Position numbers and translations under genes: made by a program. DNA of 64,000 nucleotides, from assembly GCA_964030785.1 (NCBI GenBank), contig OZ034968.1, positions 55,863,399 to 55,927,398 on the forward strand, read 5' to 3'. The notes under the pieces were generated by a model. That model saw only the letters and a program-made list of their open reading frames with translations. It did no database searches and was not told the origin of the DNA. Below are positions 1 through 12,900 of the stretch, in pieces. Each line of letters starts with the position of its first letter. The stretch's first letter is position 1. Source of the DNA: Siderastrea siderea. Lineage: Eukaryota > Cnidaria > Anthozoa > Scleractinia > Rhizangiidae.

Positions 1-972
1 CAGGTGACACGTGGAGTGAAGTGCGGCACAAACAGCATGGTGGAACGTAGGTATCGAGGGGAAAAGCTCAATGGCTAGAAGCGATGGCTATTGAGTAGAT
101 GGCAAGGAGCTTGAATTAGGAAATAAAAACAGCTGGGAGTGCTCCAATAGGCTGCCAGTGCTATAATATTTTGATTGCCGATGTAACAATAAGCAGTGTT
201 CAATAGGCAAGTCACCTCACAAGTGACTTTGCACTTTGGTCTGTTCGGCTGATATAGCTAGACAATGTTCATTGCTTTAACCAATGGGAACGTTCAACCA
301 TTGATAAACTAGACATTACATAATACCTACTGAGACATGAATGCAGCATTTACAGTGGGCACCATACTGTTAACAAAGTGACCATGATGGAGAGAATTGC
401 AGCATACTTGGTTAGGTGGAAAACGCGGAGTGCGGAGTATGGAAAATGAGGAGTGTAGAAAGTGCAGAGTGTGGTCTATGTTTAGTGTTAAAAGAAATAT
501 ATAAAAAATCTTTAATTCCATTATTTTCTTTGAAAGAAAATAAGGTAATATTGCCACGCATATGCAACTGAATAAGGTATAAGACCCTACATAACTCCTT
601 CCAGTCCCCTGCCCCCTGTGCGGACTCTGGAAAAGCAAACTACTCTTTACTACTGTTATTATTAACGAAATGAAAAAATCACAAAATTGATTTTTTGCTA
701 CACTCCTGGATTTCTTTTATTTACCTATTCGTTACTGTTCTTAATAGCTACCAAAAAAATAATGTACAATTAAGCAGTGAAAAGAAAAGAAAAAGAAGAG
801 CTAACCCAGACAAAAAATTGACCTATTGTTTTATGCGTCATGTTCCATTAATAGTGATTTACATCTGGGCTGTAAAACTTTTCTAATAATAATAATAATG
901 AAATGATAATGATAGTGATAAAGACAATAATAGATACCACATTAATTGGTAATAATTTTAAATTAAAAAGTT
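1..972. other. Left-edge non-coding sequence
   Basis: No exon is recognised here. A short degenerate run of GAGTG/GCGGAGT units sits at about 421-475, and an AAT/ATG-rich microsatellite at about 884-937. The stretch is the 3' flank of the minus-strand RABEPK gene, so any 3' UTR would lie at its right end. The open frames in it are short and have no protein features. Confidence 0.5.
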
Positions 973-3900
973 TTATTTTCCATGTTCAGTCAATAAAACT
1001 AAACAGTCATTGAAAATCTCTCCTTGTGTATCCATTCCACCAAACATGAACAAAATTAGCAAACTGTCATCTCCTGTCTTCACTGTTGCACTGTTATCTA
1101 AGACAAAAAAAAATTAAATCTCAAACTTCTTCATTAAGACACAAGTACTTGCACATGGATGGAACATATTTACTACTAATGAAAAAGCTGTGAGATTTGA
1201 CTGAATTAAGGAGAGGACGAGAGGAATTTAGTTGTAACTATTCTATTCCATCTTTTTCATACCTTTTGGAACTGGGACTTCTGCAGTACAGAGGGTGTGG
1301 TCAAGCCGTGGAGCAGGACTGGGTCCATCAACTGGTATTTTTGCCCATCTCAAGGTCTCTGGGAAAGGTGATTAGCACAAAAGGTTAAATTGTGGCACAG
1401 CTTAACTGGACAGAGGTCTATCAGGAGGAAGGTAACTGGGTGTGTTATGGAAGAGACAGAGGGAAGCCGTACCCTTTACTCTTGGTTAGTGCACCCTTCC
1501 ATAACAGCTCCCACAACTTTTTTTGCTTATATTTTGCAATCTTCAAAACTTTTCCTGTTATTTACGTTTCTGCTGTATAATTTTTGTCATTTATCTCCTA
1601 GTTTTTACCCAGGTACCTGCCTTCTGCCTCCCTGTACTGTGGATGTCACTTTTTGAAGACATTCATGGCAGTTTGCTGCTCTTATAAAATAACTGGCTTC
1701 TGGAAGTACAAAACCCTAGGGGGTATTTGGTAATCCCATCTGAACACTGACAGGGAAGTAATACCCCCAAAATGCCTAGTGCAGGACATTCATGAAGCAA
1801 AACTAGCCCCACCACCCTTCAAAATAACTGAAACAACAACACTCTTTCATTTTAAACCCTACAATCATTAAAAAAAATTTTTTTTCTAACCTGTCACAGT
1901 GACTTAAAGTTTAAGTCTATTACAAGCCGTCCCACTTGGGTACCGGAAGTAGGAAATTATTTTTTCAAAAAATTATAAATTTAAGTTTTATAGCTTAGGA
2001 ATGGCAGATTTTAAAAAAGAAAGAAAATGGGTCACTTGGGTCAAAAAAATGGGTCACAATGGGTCAAAAAGCTACCAACCTGTATCTAATGAATACATAT
2101 CATCAAGGGCAGTTCCAACTGAACTCATTCCACCATGGATAAAAATCTTCTTCCCTACACACGCTGCTGCATGGGCTGTTCTTGATGAAGGAGCATTGCC
2201 AGTAGGTTCAAGCTTGCTCCAGGTGTTGTTTACTACATTGAAAGGAGAAAATTTGGTTTTGATACAGACAAACTAAGATGTATTTCATGTGCATTTATGG
2301 TACATATTGTAGTTACAGATGTGTTTGTTGGATGACTAGTACTTGTATACAGGGGTAATCAGACAACTAAACTGTACCTTTGCTGTTACTCACACCAGTC
2401 CAACAAAGACAGGATACAAAAACTATGACTAACTAAAAGAAATTAAATTAATTAAAAATTACCAAATGTTGAAACAGAGGCCAAAATGTTTCTAGGAACT
2501 CTAAAGTTAAAACAAAAAAATTAATGTCAAAAGGTGATGAAAAAACTTGTGCTTAATTTGTTGCCAGTTGTGCATGGCACTACTCACACTCACTGCATGT
2601 GAGTGTGAGTAGTGCAAGTAAAAAGAGGGTGCAGGGATCCCATCGCAGATGCACCTCTCATGAAAGACACGAGATGACTCATGACAAATCAGGGTGGCAG
2701 CATTACAGTGGGCAGCACTGGAACTGAGTGTCTGCATTTAATACCAAAGGACAACAAAACTCAGTTCATTGCTATTCACAATATCACTTAATAAACACAA
2801 CAGACCAACATCAGAACCCTTTGATTAGCATTACCAGTGTTAAATTTGTAGAGATCATTAAACATATCAGTTCCAGCCATTCCTCCATGGAAGTAAATAT
2901 TTGTTCCAACTGCAACAGATACATGACCGTGTCTGGAGCAAGGTGGGCTTCCACTCACTTCTGGCTGACTCCAGTTGTTGTCCTCTGTATAAACAAAACA
3001 TTGAGAAATGATCTGTTTTGTGTGAGATCACATCTGGGTGAGAGTTGGCCTGAAGAAGGACTGTTGTTGTGGCAGTGACTGATACGTCGACAACCTCAGG
3101 AGCAACTTCACAGTCAAGTCAATAATGTATGTCATCAGTCAGTACTTATGTCTCTGCGTATTGACCTGATTGGTAAATTAAACCCTGATGTTATAGACTG
3201 CAAAGTTTTAAAGTAGTGATTGATCCAATTTGATCTGTACCTGCAGCTTGTCTAATTTTAACCAGTCTATAGGTTGTTTGTCAGTGCTTTGTAAAAGCAA
3301 AATGCATGCAAATGTATTTTCAATTATTATCTCTATTACTAGAAATACTTACCAGCATTAAAGACATGCACAGTAGCGTCTGGAACAGGATCAGGGCCAC
3401 TTAATCCTCCACCAAACACGTAAAACTCGCTGCCAACTGATGCCATGGAGTGACACGTCCTTGGAGATGGTGGATTTCCAGTTGTCTCAACTGTTTCCCA
3501 TTGACCTTTATCTGACAGTTGAATACATGAAAAGGCATAATTGTTTAGTAATTAAGATAAATTACAAGTCAACCATGGTCCTTGTTAAAATACCTTAAAA
3601 TCCCAGTTAAAAGTCTCCCCCTCCCCCTTTACAGAACAAAATACCACTTCAAATTGAAAATTAGGAAAGTATAATGCAAGTTGAGTGAAGAACAATAAGT
3701 GTAATCATACTGATGCTCTAAATAGTATTAAACTAAATTTGCTTCAAAGAACTGAATTCCTGATTTATTGTGAAGCTTCAAAGCCTAAAGACGTTTATGA
3801 GTAAATGGAAAACATATTTGGATAGTGCTATGCGTTAGTCTTAATTTACTTGTTATCTTCTCATTCTGAAGCAATTGTTTCATACACTTATAAGCCCCCT

Positions 3901-6900
3901 GGATATATAAGCCACCCCGTTTATATTAGCCCAACCCAAAACCCCTTACAAACTTCGGGGCCGTAGCCAGCATGAGGCAAAACAAGGCACTTGCCTCAGT
4001 CATTTTTTCATTTTCTCAGTCATTTTTTTCGTTTAACACACCTAGGACTGAGAATTTAACCACGGACATTGCCTCAGTCATAATTTTTTTCTGGCTATGG
4101 CCCTGAACTTGTATAAGCCCAGAGCTTATAAGTGGGATTTTACAGTATTTTTTCACTAACCAAGAATTAAATGTTTCTGTTGTACATTGACCTGTTATAA
4201 ACATGAATGTGACATTAGGAGCTACCGTAGAGAGGTACTTAATAACTGATATGGAAAGTGAACTGATGTGACCAGTCGCATGCATAGATTCCTTATGGCT
4301 TGAGCTACATGACTGTATTCTCACTTTGCCTTGTAACAAATGCTATTTTACTGTCTGAGATCTCTGTTGCACCTATGAATCTGTCCTCTACCAAGGAGAA
4401 ATAACTACACTATCCCTGGCTGCAATGGTAGTGCTGATGAGTCTACAGCTTAAGATTAAATCTCTTAGCATTTTGTTTGGCAATACTCATTTATGCAGAA
4501 GAGTAGAGAGACATGATCAGGATGTGGCCACAACCATGACTGAACCATGATATGTAGAAGTGAGGTAAAAGCCCCCCGGGGGGATGGGGAGGGCACTCCC
4601 TTATTTGGCCTAAATGGGCATGTACTGCTCAACAGGGTATGGTTTTCAGGGACTTGTGTCTTTAATAACAGGGTATACAATTTCACTATTTAGCACCTTG
4701 AACAGGGTGTCATACTGGGCCAGAAGCCTTGAACAGGGTGTGAATGTTGGCAGTGCACAGCCTGCATGTGTAGTAACAACAATTTTTTAAAAATCTTATG
4801 CTATGATATCGTTTATTAAAAAAAATGCTCTCTGAAATAATTTCTTTCTGGTCACAAAAAAAGGTTTTTGTCTTAAACAGGGTAGCAAAATGGATCTTGT
4901 CACAAACAGGGTCAGGGATTGAAGGCCAAACTTCCCTTGAGTGACACCCCCCTCCCCCTCCCGGAGTAGAAGTCAATGCACAAGTGCAGTCTACAAATTA
5001 TGTCATCCTGATATGGTTGACAATAACTGTTAACTGTTATTGTCAACCATATCAGGATTACTGAGGAATTGGACAGGTTTCATTTGTCGTCTTCAACATG
5101 AAATACTTGAATGCAAATTAATTTATTGTAATCCCCAGACAGTTGGTTGTTGTCACTGTCACTGTGGTCCTGGATAAATGTGACCTGTTTTAAGGACACA
5201 ACACCTTCAGAATGCTTTGCCTCCTCAGGTCATCAAAAATAAAGGATCCCATAACAACAGACAAATAAAGAAATAAACAAAAAACTTTAAGTTACCTAAG
5301 TCAAGAGCCTGAATATCATTCAAGTTTGTAGCCTGTTGAGCTCCACCAAATACATAAACTTTCTTTGGATTGCAATCAGGAATGAATGCTGAGTGCTCAT
5401 AGCGACTGGCAATACCTTTCCACTCTGGACAGCTCCACTCAAACTTGTCTAAGACACAAAAATTATGGAGGTTTATAACATTTAGGACTACTGCACAATA
5501 GACTTTTTTAATCTGTTTATTACCCTACGGTAGATATACGTTGAAGTTCAACTTTATCCTTGGTTCAATTTTTACTTTCCTTTGTGTTTTTTATGCTAAT
5601 ATATGATAATGAATATGAAATGAAAGAGATTTTGGCGATGGCTATGGCGATTTGTGGGGCAGGCGAAATACACACATGCGCGCACGCGAAATTTTGAGGA
5701 GACCCGACGTGCAGGGAGCACCGAAGGTCAAACTCCATGGCTTTGTCTGTAGTCTCTAATTTTCGGCGCTCCCTTCGCGTCGGTCTCCTCGAAATTTCAT
5801 GTCAGGCCTGTGTGTATTTCGCCTGTCACACAATTGCCACCGCCAAAATTAGAGAGTACTCGCAGTCTATAAAAGAGAATGAAAATTGAACCAAGGATAA
5901 AATTAAACTACAGCATAAACATTGTACAGTTACAATTTCTCTTTTGATCAGCTTTCATCATGGTTTTTTCAAGACACTACATATCCCCACATTGTAATAT
6001 TAATCCAATTAGCCTCAAAGCAATTACACACTATTTGGTAAGGGTAATAAAAGTTAAACATGAACCACAGGAGGCCCACATGGCCCATGCTGAACTTGCC
6101 TTCTGTAGCATGAAGCAACCCTTCTACTCCCCCCTGAATGGGATGATGGGATGCTAGTCCATACCCCCAGCAGTATGTAGCTGGTACCCCTGGTGAAAAA
6201 CCTCACAGGATCTTCAAGGATCTTTAAGGATTGCCAAAGACCTGCCAAAGATCCTTAAAGACAAGGATCTTTAAAAGATCCTTAAAGGATCTTTGAAAGA
6301 TCTTCAAAGATCTTTATATGCAAAATCATTTGTGAAGATCCTCAAGGATTTGACCAAGATCTTCCAAGGATCCTACAAAGATCCTGATAAAGATCCTAGC
6401 AAAGATCTTTGCAAGGATCCTTCAAGATCCTCAAGGACTAAACAAGGATCTTTCAAAGATCTTAAAAGAATCCTTTCAAGGATCTTTTAAAGATCTTAGC
6501 CAGGATCCTCAAGGATTTGGTCAGGATCTTTTTAGGATCCTTGTCAAGATCTTCACAAGATCTTTGCAAGGATCCTTCAAGATCCTCAAGGACTAAACAA
6601 GGATCTTTCAAAGATCTTAAAAGGATCCTTTCAAGGATCTTGTTAAGATGTTAGCCAGGATCCTCAAGGATTTGGTCAGGATCTTACAAGGATCCTTGTC
6701 AAGATCTTTGCAAGATCTGTGCAAGGATCCTTGGAGATCCTCAAGGATTTAATGTGGATCTTTCAAAGATCTTAAAAAGATCCATTTAAGGATCTTGTTA
6801 AGATCTTTGCTAGGATCCTTAAGGATTTGGTCAGGATCTCCCAAGGATCCTTGTCAAGATCTTTACAAGATTTGTGCATTGGGTTTCTTCAAGATCCTCA

Positions 6901-9900
6901 AGGATTTAATGAAGTTCTTTCAAAGACCTAACAAGATGCATAAAGATCTTAGAGATAGATAGATAGGTACTTTATTAAAATACTTTGCAGCTCATAGAGC
7001 TGAATTGAAAGAAAGGAATAGAAAGGATCCGTAAGGATTTGATCAGGATCTTGCAAGGAATCTGTAATTTTATGCCAATAATTACTGATGTCTTTACAAG
7101 ATCTTAGCAAGGATCCTGCAAGATCCTCAAGGATTTCAAAGATCTTGAAAGTATTCTGTTAAAGTTTTTGCTTTGATCTGGGGATCATACAAGGTTCCTT
7201 CACAAGATCCTTGAAAAATTTGACACAGTTGACAGAATCTTCAAAGATTTGATGAGGATCCTTACAAACATCATTGCAAGGATTTTCCTAAGATCTTTGC
7301 TGGGTTTGTTCAATATCCTCTTTGAAAGGACTAAAATAATGAGGATCTTGCAAGGTGGTGAGTATTATTCTAATGTCTGATCTGCTGTGTGATCAAAAAA
7401 CAAAACTGCTATCACCTACAAAGTACATGTATCCAACACAACTTTCAGACTTTCAGATAAGCATAAGTCTTAATTTCTGCTTGGAATGTTATGCTTAGTC
7501 TGTGCAAGAATAAACCATAAATCAGAAAAATTTAGTTGTCGAAAAATAATCAGTTTTACTTTACCTTGTTAATTTACATGATCATATTTGAACTGTTCAG
7601 CAGTAGTTGCTTAAGCTTATATTTTGTCTTAACATTCATGCAGTCAGTTTCAGCAATTTAACGATGAAAATCCTTAGTTTTTGAACTTCTGTAGGGGTAA
7701 ATTTGTTCTAAGTCTCCATAGGTCCCAAAAAATACGATTCAGGAGTCACTTCCTAGCAGAATGCAATCCTTAAAGTGAGCAAGAAAAACGGAGCCAGGAG
7801 CAGCCGCCATTTTGGAATCTCAGAGAGACTGGTAATGAATGAGCCGCTTTTGGTCAGCAGCCTCATCATTGCGGGCTCAGAGAAAACAGTTGAATTCATC
7901 AATTTCGAGTTCGTTTTAAATGGTCAACATATGTTTCCTTGGATTTCTTATTATTTCAGGCTTAAATGATGCCTCAAGGCAGCAAAAATTGGATATCTAC
8001 TCTTAAGAAGGAGGTTAGTTCAAAAGAAAATGATTTGTAATGAAAGATTGGCTTCAAAATTAACGATTCTAAGAAGATCATGTTCTTTCCTGTCTTCTTA
8101 TATCTGCTTCCATTCGAACCTATATAATTATAAGCTATAGGCTTATATATTTACATGTAACTAGTTACACTTGAGGCAGGCTGAATTGCGAGTTTATTTA
8201 ACTAAAGAAGCAGTTATGGCATAATTGTGCAGTTTATAGAAAAGTTAAAATGAAACATCCAATACAATGTTCTCCAGTGCTTTTCCACTGTAGAGTGTTT
8301 CCATCACTGTAGTTAAAAGGACATGCACTAGCACAAGGTAACTGATCTGCCTTGAGTTTACAATGTCTTGATTTGAAAGCAATAATAGAGATCATCTTCT
8401 AGAGAATTGAAAGAACAGAACTGTTAACTGAATACAAAATAATTCAGAAATGATTTTAACCACACAATGACCAATTTGTTCTGTTTTGCTCTACTAGGAA
8501 TACATTCAATTCATGATCAGCTGCTGAGCACTGCAGTGTCAAGTCAGGAGTAGCCTGCTCTGTGCTCAGTATTAAAGCTAAGTCACTTTTAATGAACATA
8601 GCAGTCCAGCTTACTGATTTCCCTTTCTGTGAATCATAACTACTCAAACTACCAGGACACAATGCAATTGTAAATGTATTGTAAGTTATCGCTATAAATC
8701 CACTCTAAATGAACACAGCAAAATATTTTGAGAAAAAAGACAATCAAGACAATGTTGTCTGATTCACGCTTTGTATACTGATGAAGCTTTATGTAAAAGT
8801 AGTTCTAGGTGTAGCAATTCAGAATAATAATATTATTGTAATTTTCCCAATGTTGAATTAACTTCTATGGATTTAGTGATGTGAAATTCAGAGGACAATA
8901 CATAGGTCATGTACATAGGTCTGAAAAATATGGTATTTAATATGTCATAATTTTACAAAAACTCTTGTGAACTTTATAGAGATGTTATTTTAATCACAAC
9001 TGCACTGTGTCAGTACTTGATATAGTCTCCAAGCTAGTTTCCAGAGTGCTGAAATTGTGGTAAATTACAGTCAAAATACTCAGTGCATTCCGCTCATTAT
9101 TTAGGAATGATTTTCATTAATCGGGAACAGATTGCACTTTTGGAATCAAAATTCTATTTTTAAATTGAAGATTGAAATGTTCCAACGGTAGACTCATGCG
9201 AAGTAGCGAATGTTGATTGGATTGTTACTAAAAAAAGCCAAAAGTTCACACCCGAAGTACGAAACCGTTGGCGGCTGTCGAGTTCAGTCGGTTTGACATT
9301 ACAGGGAATTTTTCGCAATTTTCAGGAACATTTGTGTGCATTTACAGCACACTTGTTTTTAAGATTTATTCTTTACAGTTTTACAACAACAGACTGCTTT
9401 TTTACGTGGAATTGTGTCTGCAATTAATATTTTGTTGAGCGAACACAAATCAGGCCAGACACGTCAAGCCGCCAACAGTCTGCTACTTGCATGTGAACAT
9501 TCGCCAGATGTCAATAATAAACCAATCAGCATTCCTTATCTGGAACAAGGCTACCGTTGGAACCTTACAATATTCAATTTGAAAGTAGAATCTTGATTCC
9601 AATAATGCAATCCATCCCCGATTAATGAAAGTCATTCCCAAATAATAAGTGGAACGCGCTGAGTATTTCGACTGTAATGCTCTAAATATATCCACAAGAA
9701 AGTGTTTTAAGGTTTCATAACAAAATTTTCATTTAATCAAAACAATGTTGAATTTGGTAGCCTAAAAGAAAACTTGTGAAGAATCCTTACAACTTTTGCA
9801 ATAAATACTTAATCAACTTTAAGTTTGTTTGTTGTTTGATGTACATTACATCCTTATGTTTGCTATTCTCAGTAATTCCTAGGATCTCAATTTTTTCTCA

Positions 9901-12900
9901 AATTTTATCAAATTCTCTCAGTTTCCTAGAAATTTCTTCCACCCTAATCTAAGACCATGCGAAGCTTGGAATTCCTAGGAATTCCTAGCTTCATTTTGTA
10001 AGAGCTTGCAACATCCTTAATGGTCCTCAAAGATTGTTGTGGAACTTGAAAGAACCAAAAAGATCTTTGGGAAATTTTTGAAGATCTTTTCTAATCTTGC
10101 AAGAACTTGATGACCTTTTGAAGATCCTTGAAGATCCTAGCAAGAATTGTGGAGAAATGTGAAGATAATGGGAAGAATTTTGAAGATCAAAAGAGATATT
10201 GGGAAGAATTTTGAAGATCAAAAGAGATATAGGCAAGAATTTTGAAGATCCTTAAAGATTTTGGCAAGAACATCAAAGATCTTGACAAGAACTTTGAAGA
10301 TCTTGAGAGGAATTTTGACAATCCTTAAAGATCTTGACAAGAATTTTGAAGATCCTTGAAGATCTTTGCAAGAACTTTGAATATCCTTGTAGATCTTGGC
10401 AAGAATTTTGAAGATCTTTGTAGATCCTTGAAGATCTTGGCAAGAAATTGAAAGATCTTTGAAGATCCTTGAGGATCTTGGCAAGAAAATAAAAGATCCT
10501 TGAAGATCTTGGCAAGAACTTTGAAGATCCTTGAAGATCTTGGCAAGAATTTTGGAGATCCTTGAAGTTCCTTGAAGATTTTATAAAGATCTTTGTCAGG
10601 ATCCTCAGTAGGATCCTCAAAGGTCCTCATGGAGATCTTTAAGGATCCTTGAAGATCCTTCAAAGATTTTCACCAGGGACCCACTTTATCAGTGCTCCAA
10701 GCTGAATTTTTTCCCAGGTCACTTTTTGGCGACTTACACCTGTAAAAAGGTCGCCAGATACAAAATTTGGGTCACCAGAAAGCGTTTTTTTCCTCATTGA
10801 ATATACACTTAATTATGCTAATTCCTTGCTTTGAAACATTCCTTTTTCAATTACCATGTTTTTCTTACAAATATGGACTCTTTCTGGCATCACAGGGCAA
10901 GAAATTGCGCCCCAAGTTTGTTGCAAAAGTGGCAACCGAAGTAACCAAAAGTCTTCGTTACATTCTATTTTTAATACTGGAAGATGCACCGGAGAAGTTT
11001 AATTTAAGTAATAGAGTGTTTGTAGTTGAGACTTGATTCCTGAATGTATTTACCATGAATAACTTTTTGTAGTAGGTTTGAAGGTAAACAAACTCTGGTC
11101 CAAACATTTTTTTCTGTACCAGTGGTCTTTCAGAGGAGCACTTAATTTATCCAAAAAGCAAAAACTATAATAAAAGACAATGCAAGCCGAAAAACACCCG
11201 TTTGAGTTCAGGCCCCGAAATCGTGACCCTACACCCATAACACAAGCATTTCTTGAATTCTGCGATCCAAAATGTTTATTTTCAGTAGTCGTTTAAATGC
11301 TAGGGATTTTGGACAAGTAAACAGTCATATAAAATGTCTTGAAAAACAAGATACCTTTACTTGTATCCAACAAATTTGTAGCTTGAGCAGTCTCCCTGTT
11401 CTCTGAGGTTTTAAATCACGTGGAAATCAAACCAGAAAGCGGACGAAGTATTCCTAAGTGAAAATCATTACTGCTCTCCTCATATATGGAGCTGTAATGT
11501 AAATACTTGTTCTGCAAAAATTATTCAAACTTTCTACAAAACTGTTGCGTGCTTAATGCATCTGTATTGTAATTTAATTAAGCACTTGTTTTTCAACTTC
11601 AGAAAAACTGCGATGTCTGGAAAGAAAATTCTTTTTCATGAATGAAAATATCTTTCCTTTGAAAAGAAGAAACAAACCTAAACAGAATTACTTGTTGTTT
11701 TTCATTGTTCTGTCCATTTTAATAGACTGAGTGATTTTATTCGGCTTGTGCTTTCAAAGCTGAGACCCAGCAAATTTTGTGTAGAATGTAATTTGATATC
11801 ACACTGTCCCATTTTCTTGTCACTTGAAACTCGATCAACAAGGAAAATAACCTTGTAAAGGAAACTTTTTCTCCAAGTTGATAGAAGACAACTTTGCACT
11901 ATCTAGCTACTATCGACTAGGGCTGGAGAAAAGTTGATTTTGTACCTTGTAGTCTATAGATTTCTAGATCTATCTTCTTATGTACATTTTAGTTTTCACG
12001 AATAGCCGCTCTAAAGATCCAAAAACCAAATTGTGATGCATACGCATCCGTTCAAGACTTCACGCAACCAGAAGAACAAGTGAACTGAGGAAAATATGGG
12101 GAAACTGATAGTGAAAAAATCTTACATGGTCAAACTTCATTTTGTCTGTATTAGCAATTAAAAAAGAGAGAAAACATTTTAGCTCCTTACCGCCAGAACA
12201 GAAGTCGCCAAATCGGCGACCTTTGCTGAAATTTTACTCGCCAAAATTATTTTCTACTCGCCATGGCGACCAAAACGGTCGCAGCTTGGAGCGCTATTTA
12301 TACAGTTAGGTGAAGAGATAACTTGGAGTAAAGTTTCTTGTCTAAGGAAACAACACGAGGGCAGGGACCAGGCCTCAGCTACAGACCTTCAGATCTGAAG
12401 TCCAATGTGCTAACTACTACACCATTGTGCCCCCATCCACTCCTACACTATATCCTCCACTACTGCAATAGGCTCAATTTCTCAATGTTTTGTGCTCAGG
12501 TTTGTCAGCATGGAGTAAATTACTAAATGGCTTAAGACTGCGAATACTGTGATGACTGACTGCAGAGTAGTTTGTGTTGCAGTGGCTTGAAGTGTAACCA
12601 AGAAGAGAAAAACTTGCACAACAGTATGTGAATTGAGCTTAATGCAGTGAAGTGGTCGAAGTGTGCAGATGCTCACAAGTGGTACCCATTTTCGTAGTTT
12701 GGTCAAAAATAAATCTGATTGAAAATAGCCTTTGAATGACAGCCGTCACTCATGTATCCATGGTAACAAATAATACACCAAGCAAAACAACCTTTGAAAA
12801 TTCGGTTATTAAGCACATCCGTAGACTGCTAGCCACAAAAAGAAGCCTACATGTACTTTTAACAACAAACCTAAATCCAAGACATGAACGTCCCCGAAAG

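Noticed and set aside
2001..2276. Plus-strand frames over 2001-2276 and 2728-3078
   Set aside because: Shadows of RABEPK exons 5 and 4 on the opposite strand.
6293..6490. Frame rich in KDLQ/KDPS words
   Set aside because: Translation of GATC array A.
6200..7350. CRISPR-like regular repeats
   Set aside because: No constant repeat with unique spacers; units are contiguous and degenerate, and the DNA is eukaryotic.
10218..10663. Overlapping minus-strand frames of 88-115 residues
   Set aside because: They translate the 31-bp GATC array in three frames and have no independent coding signal.
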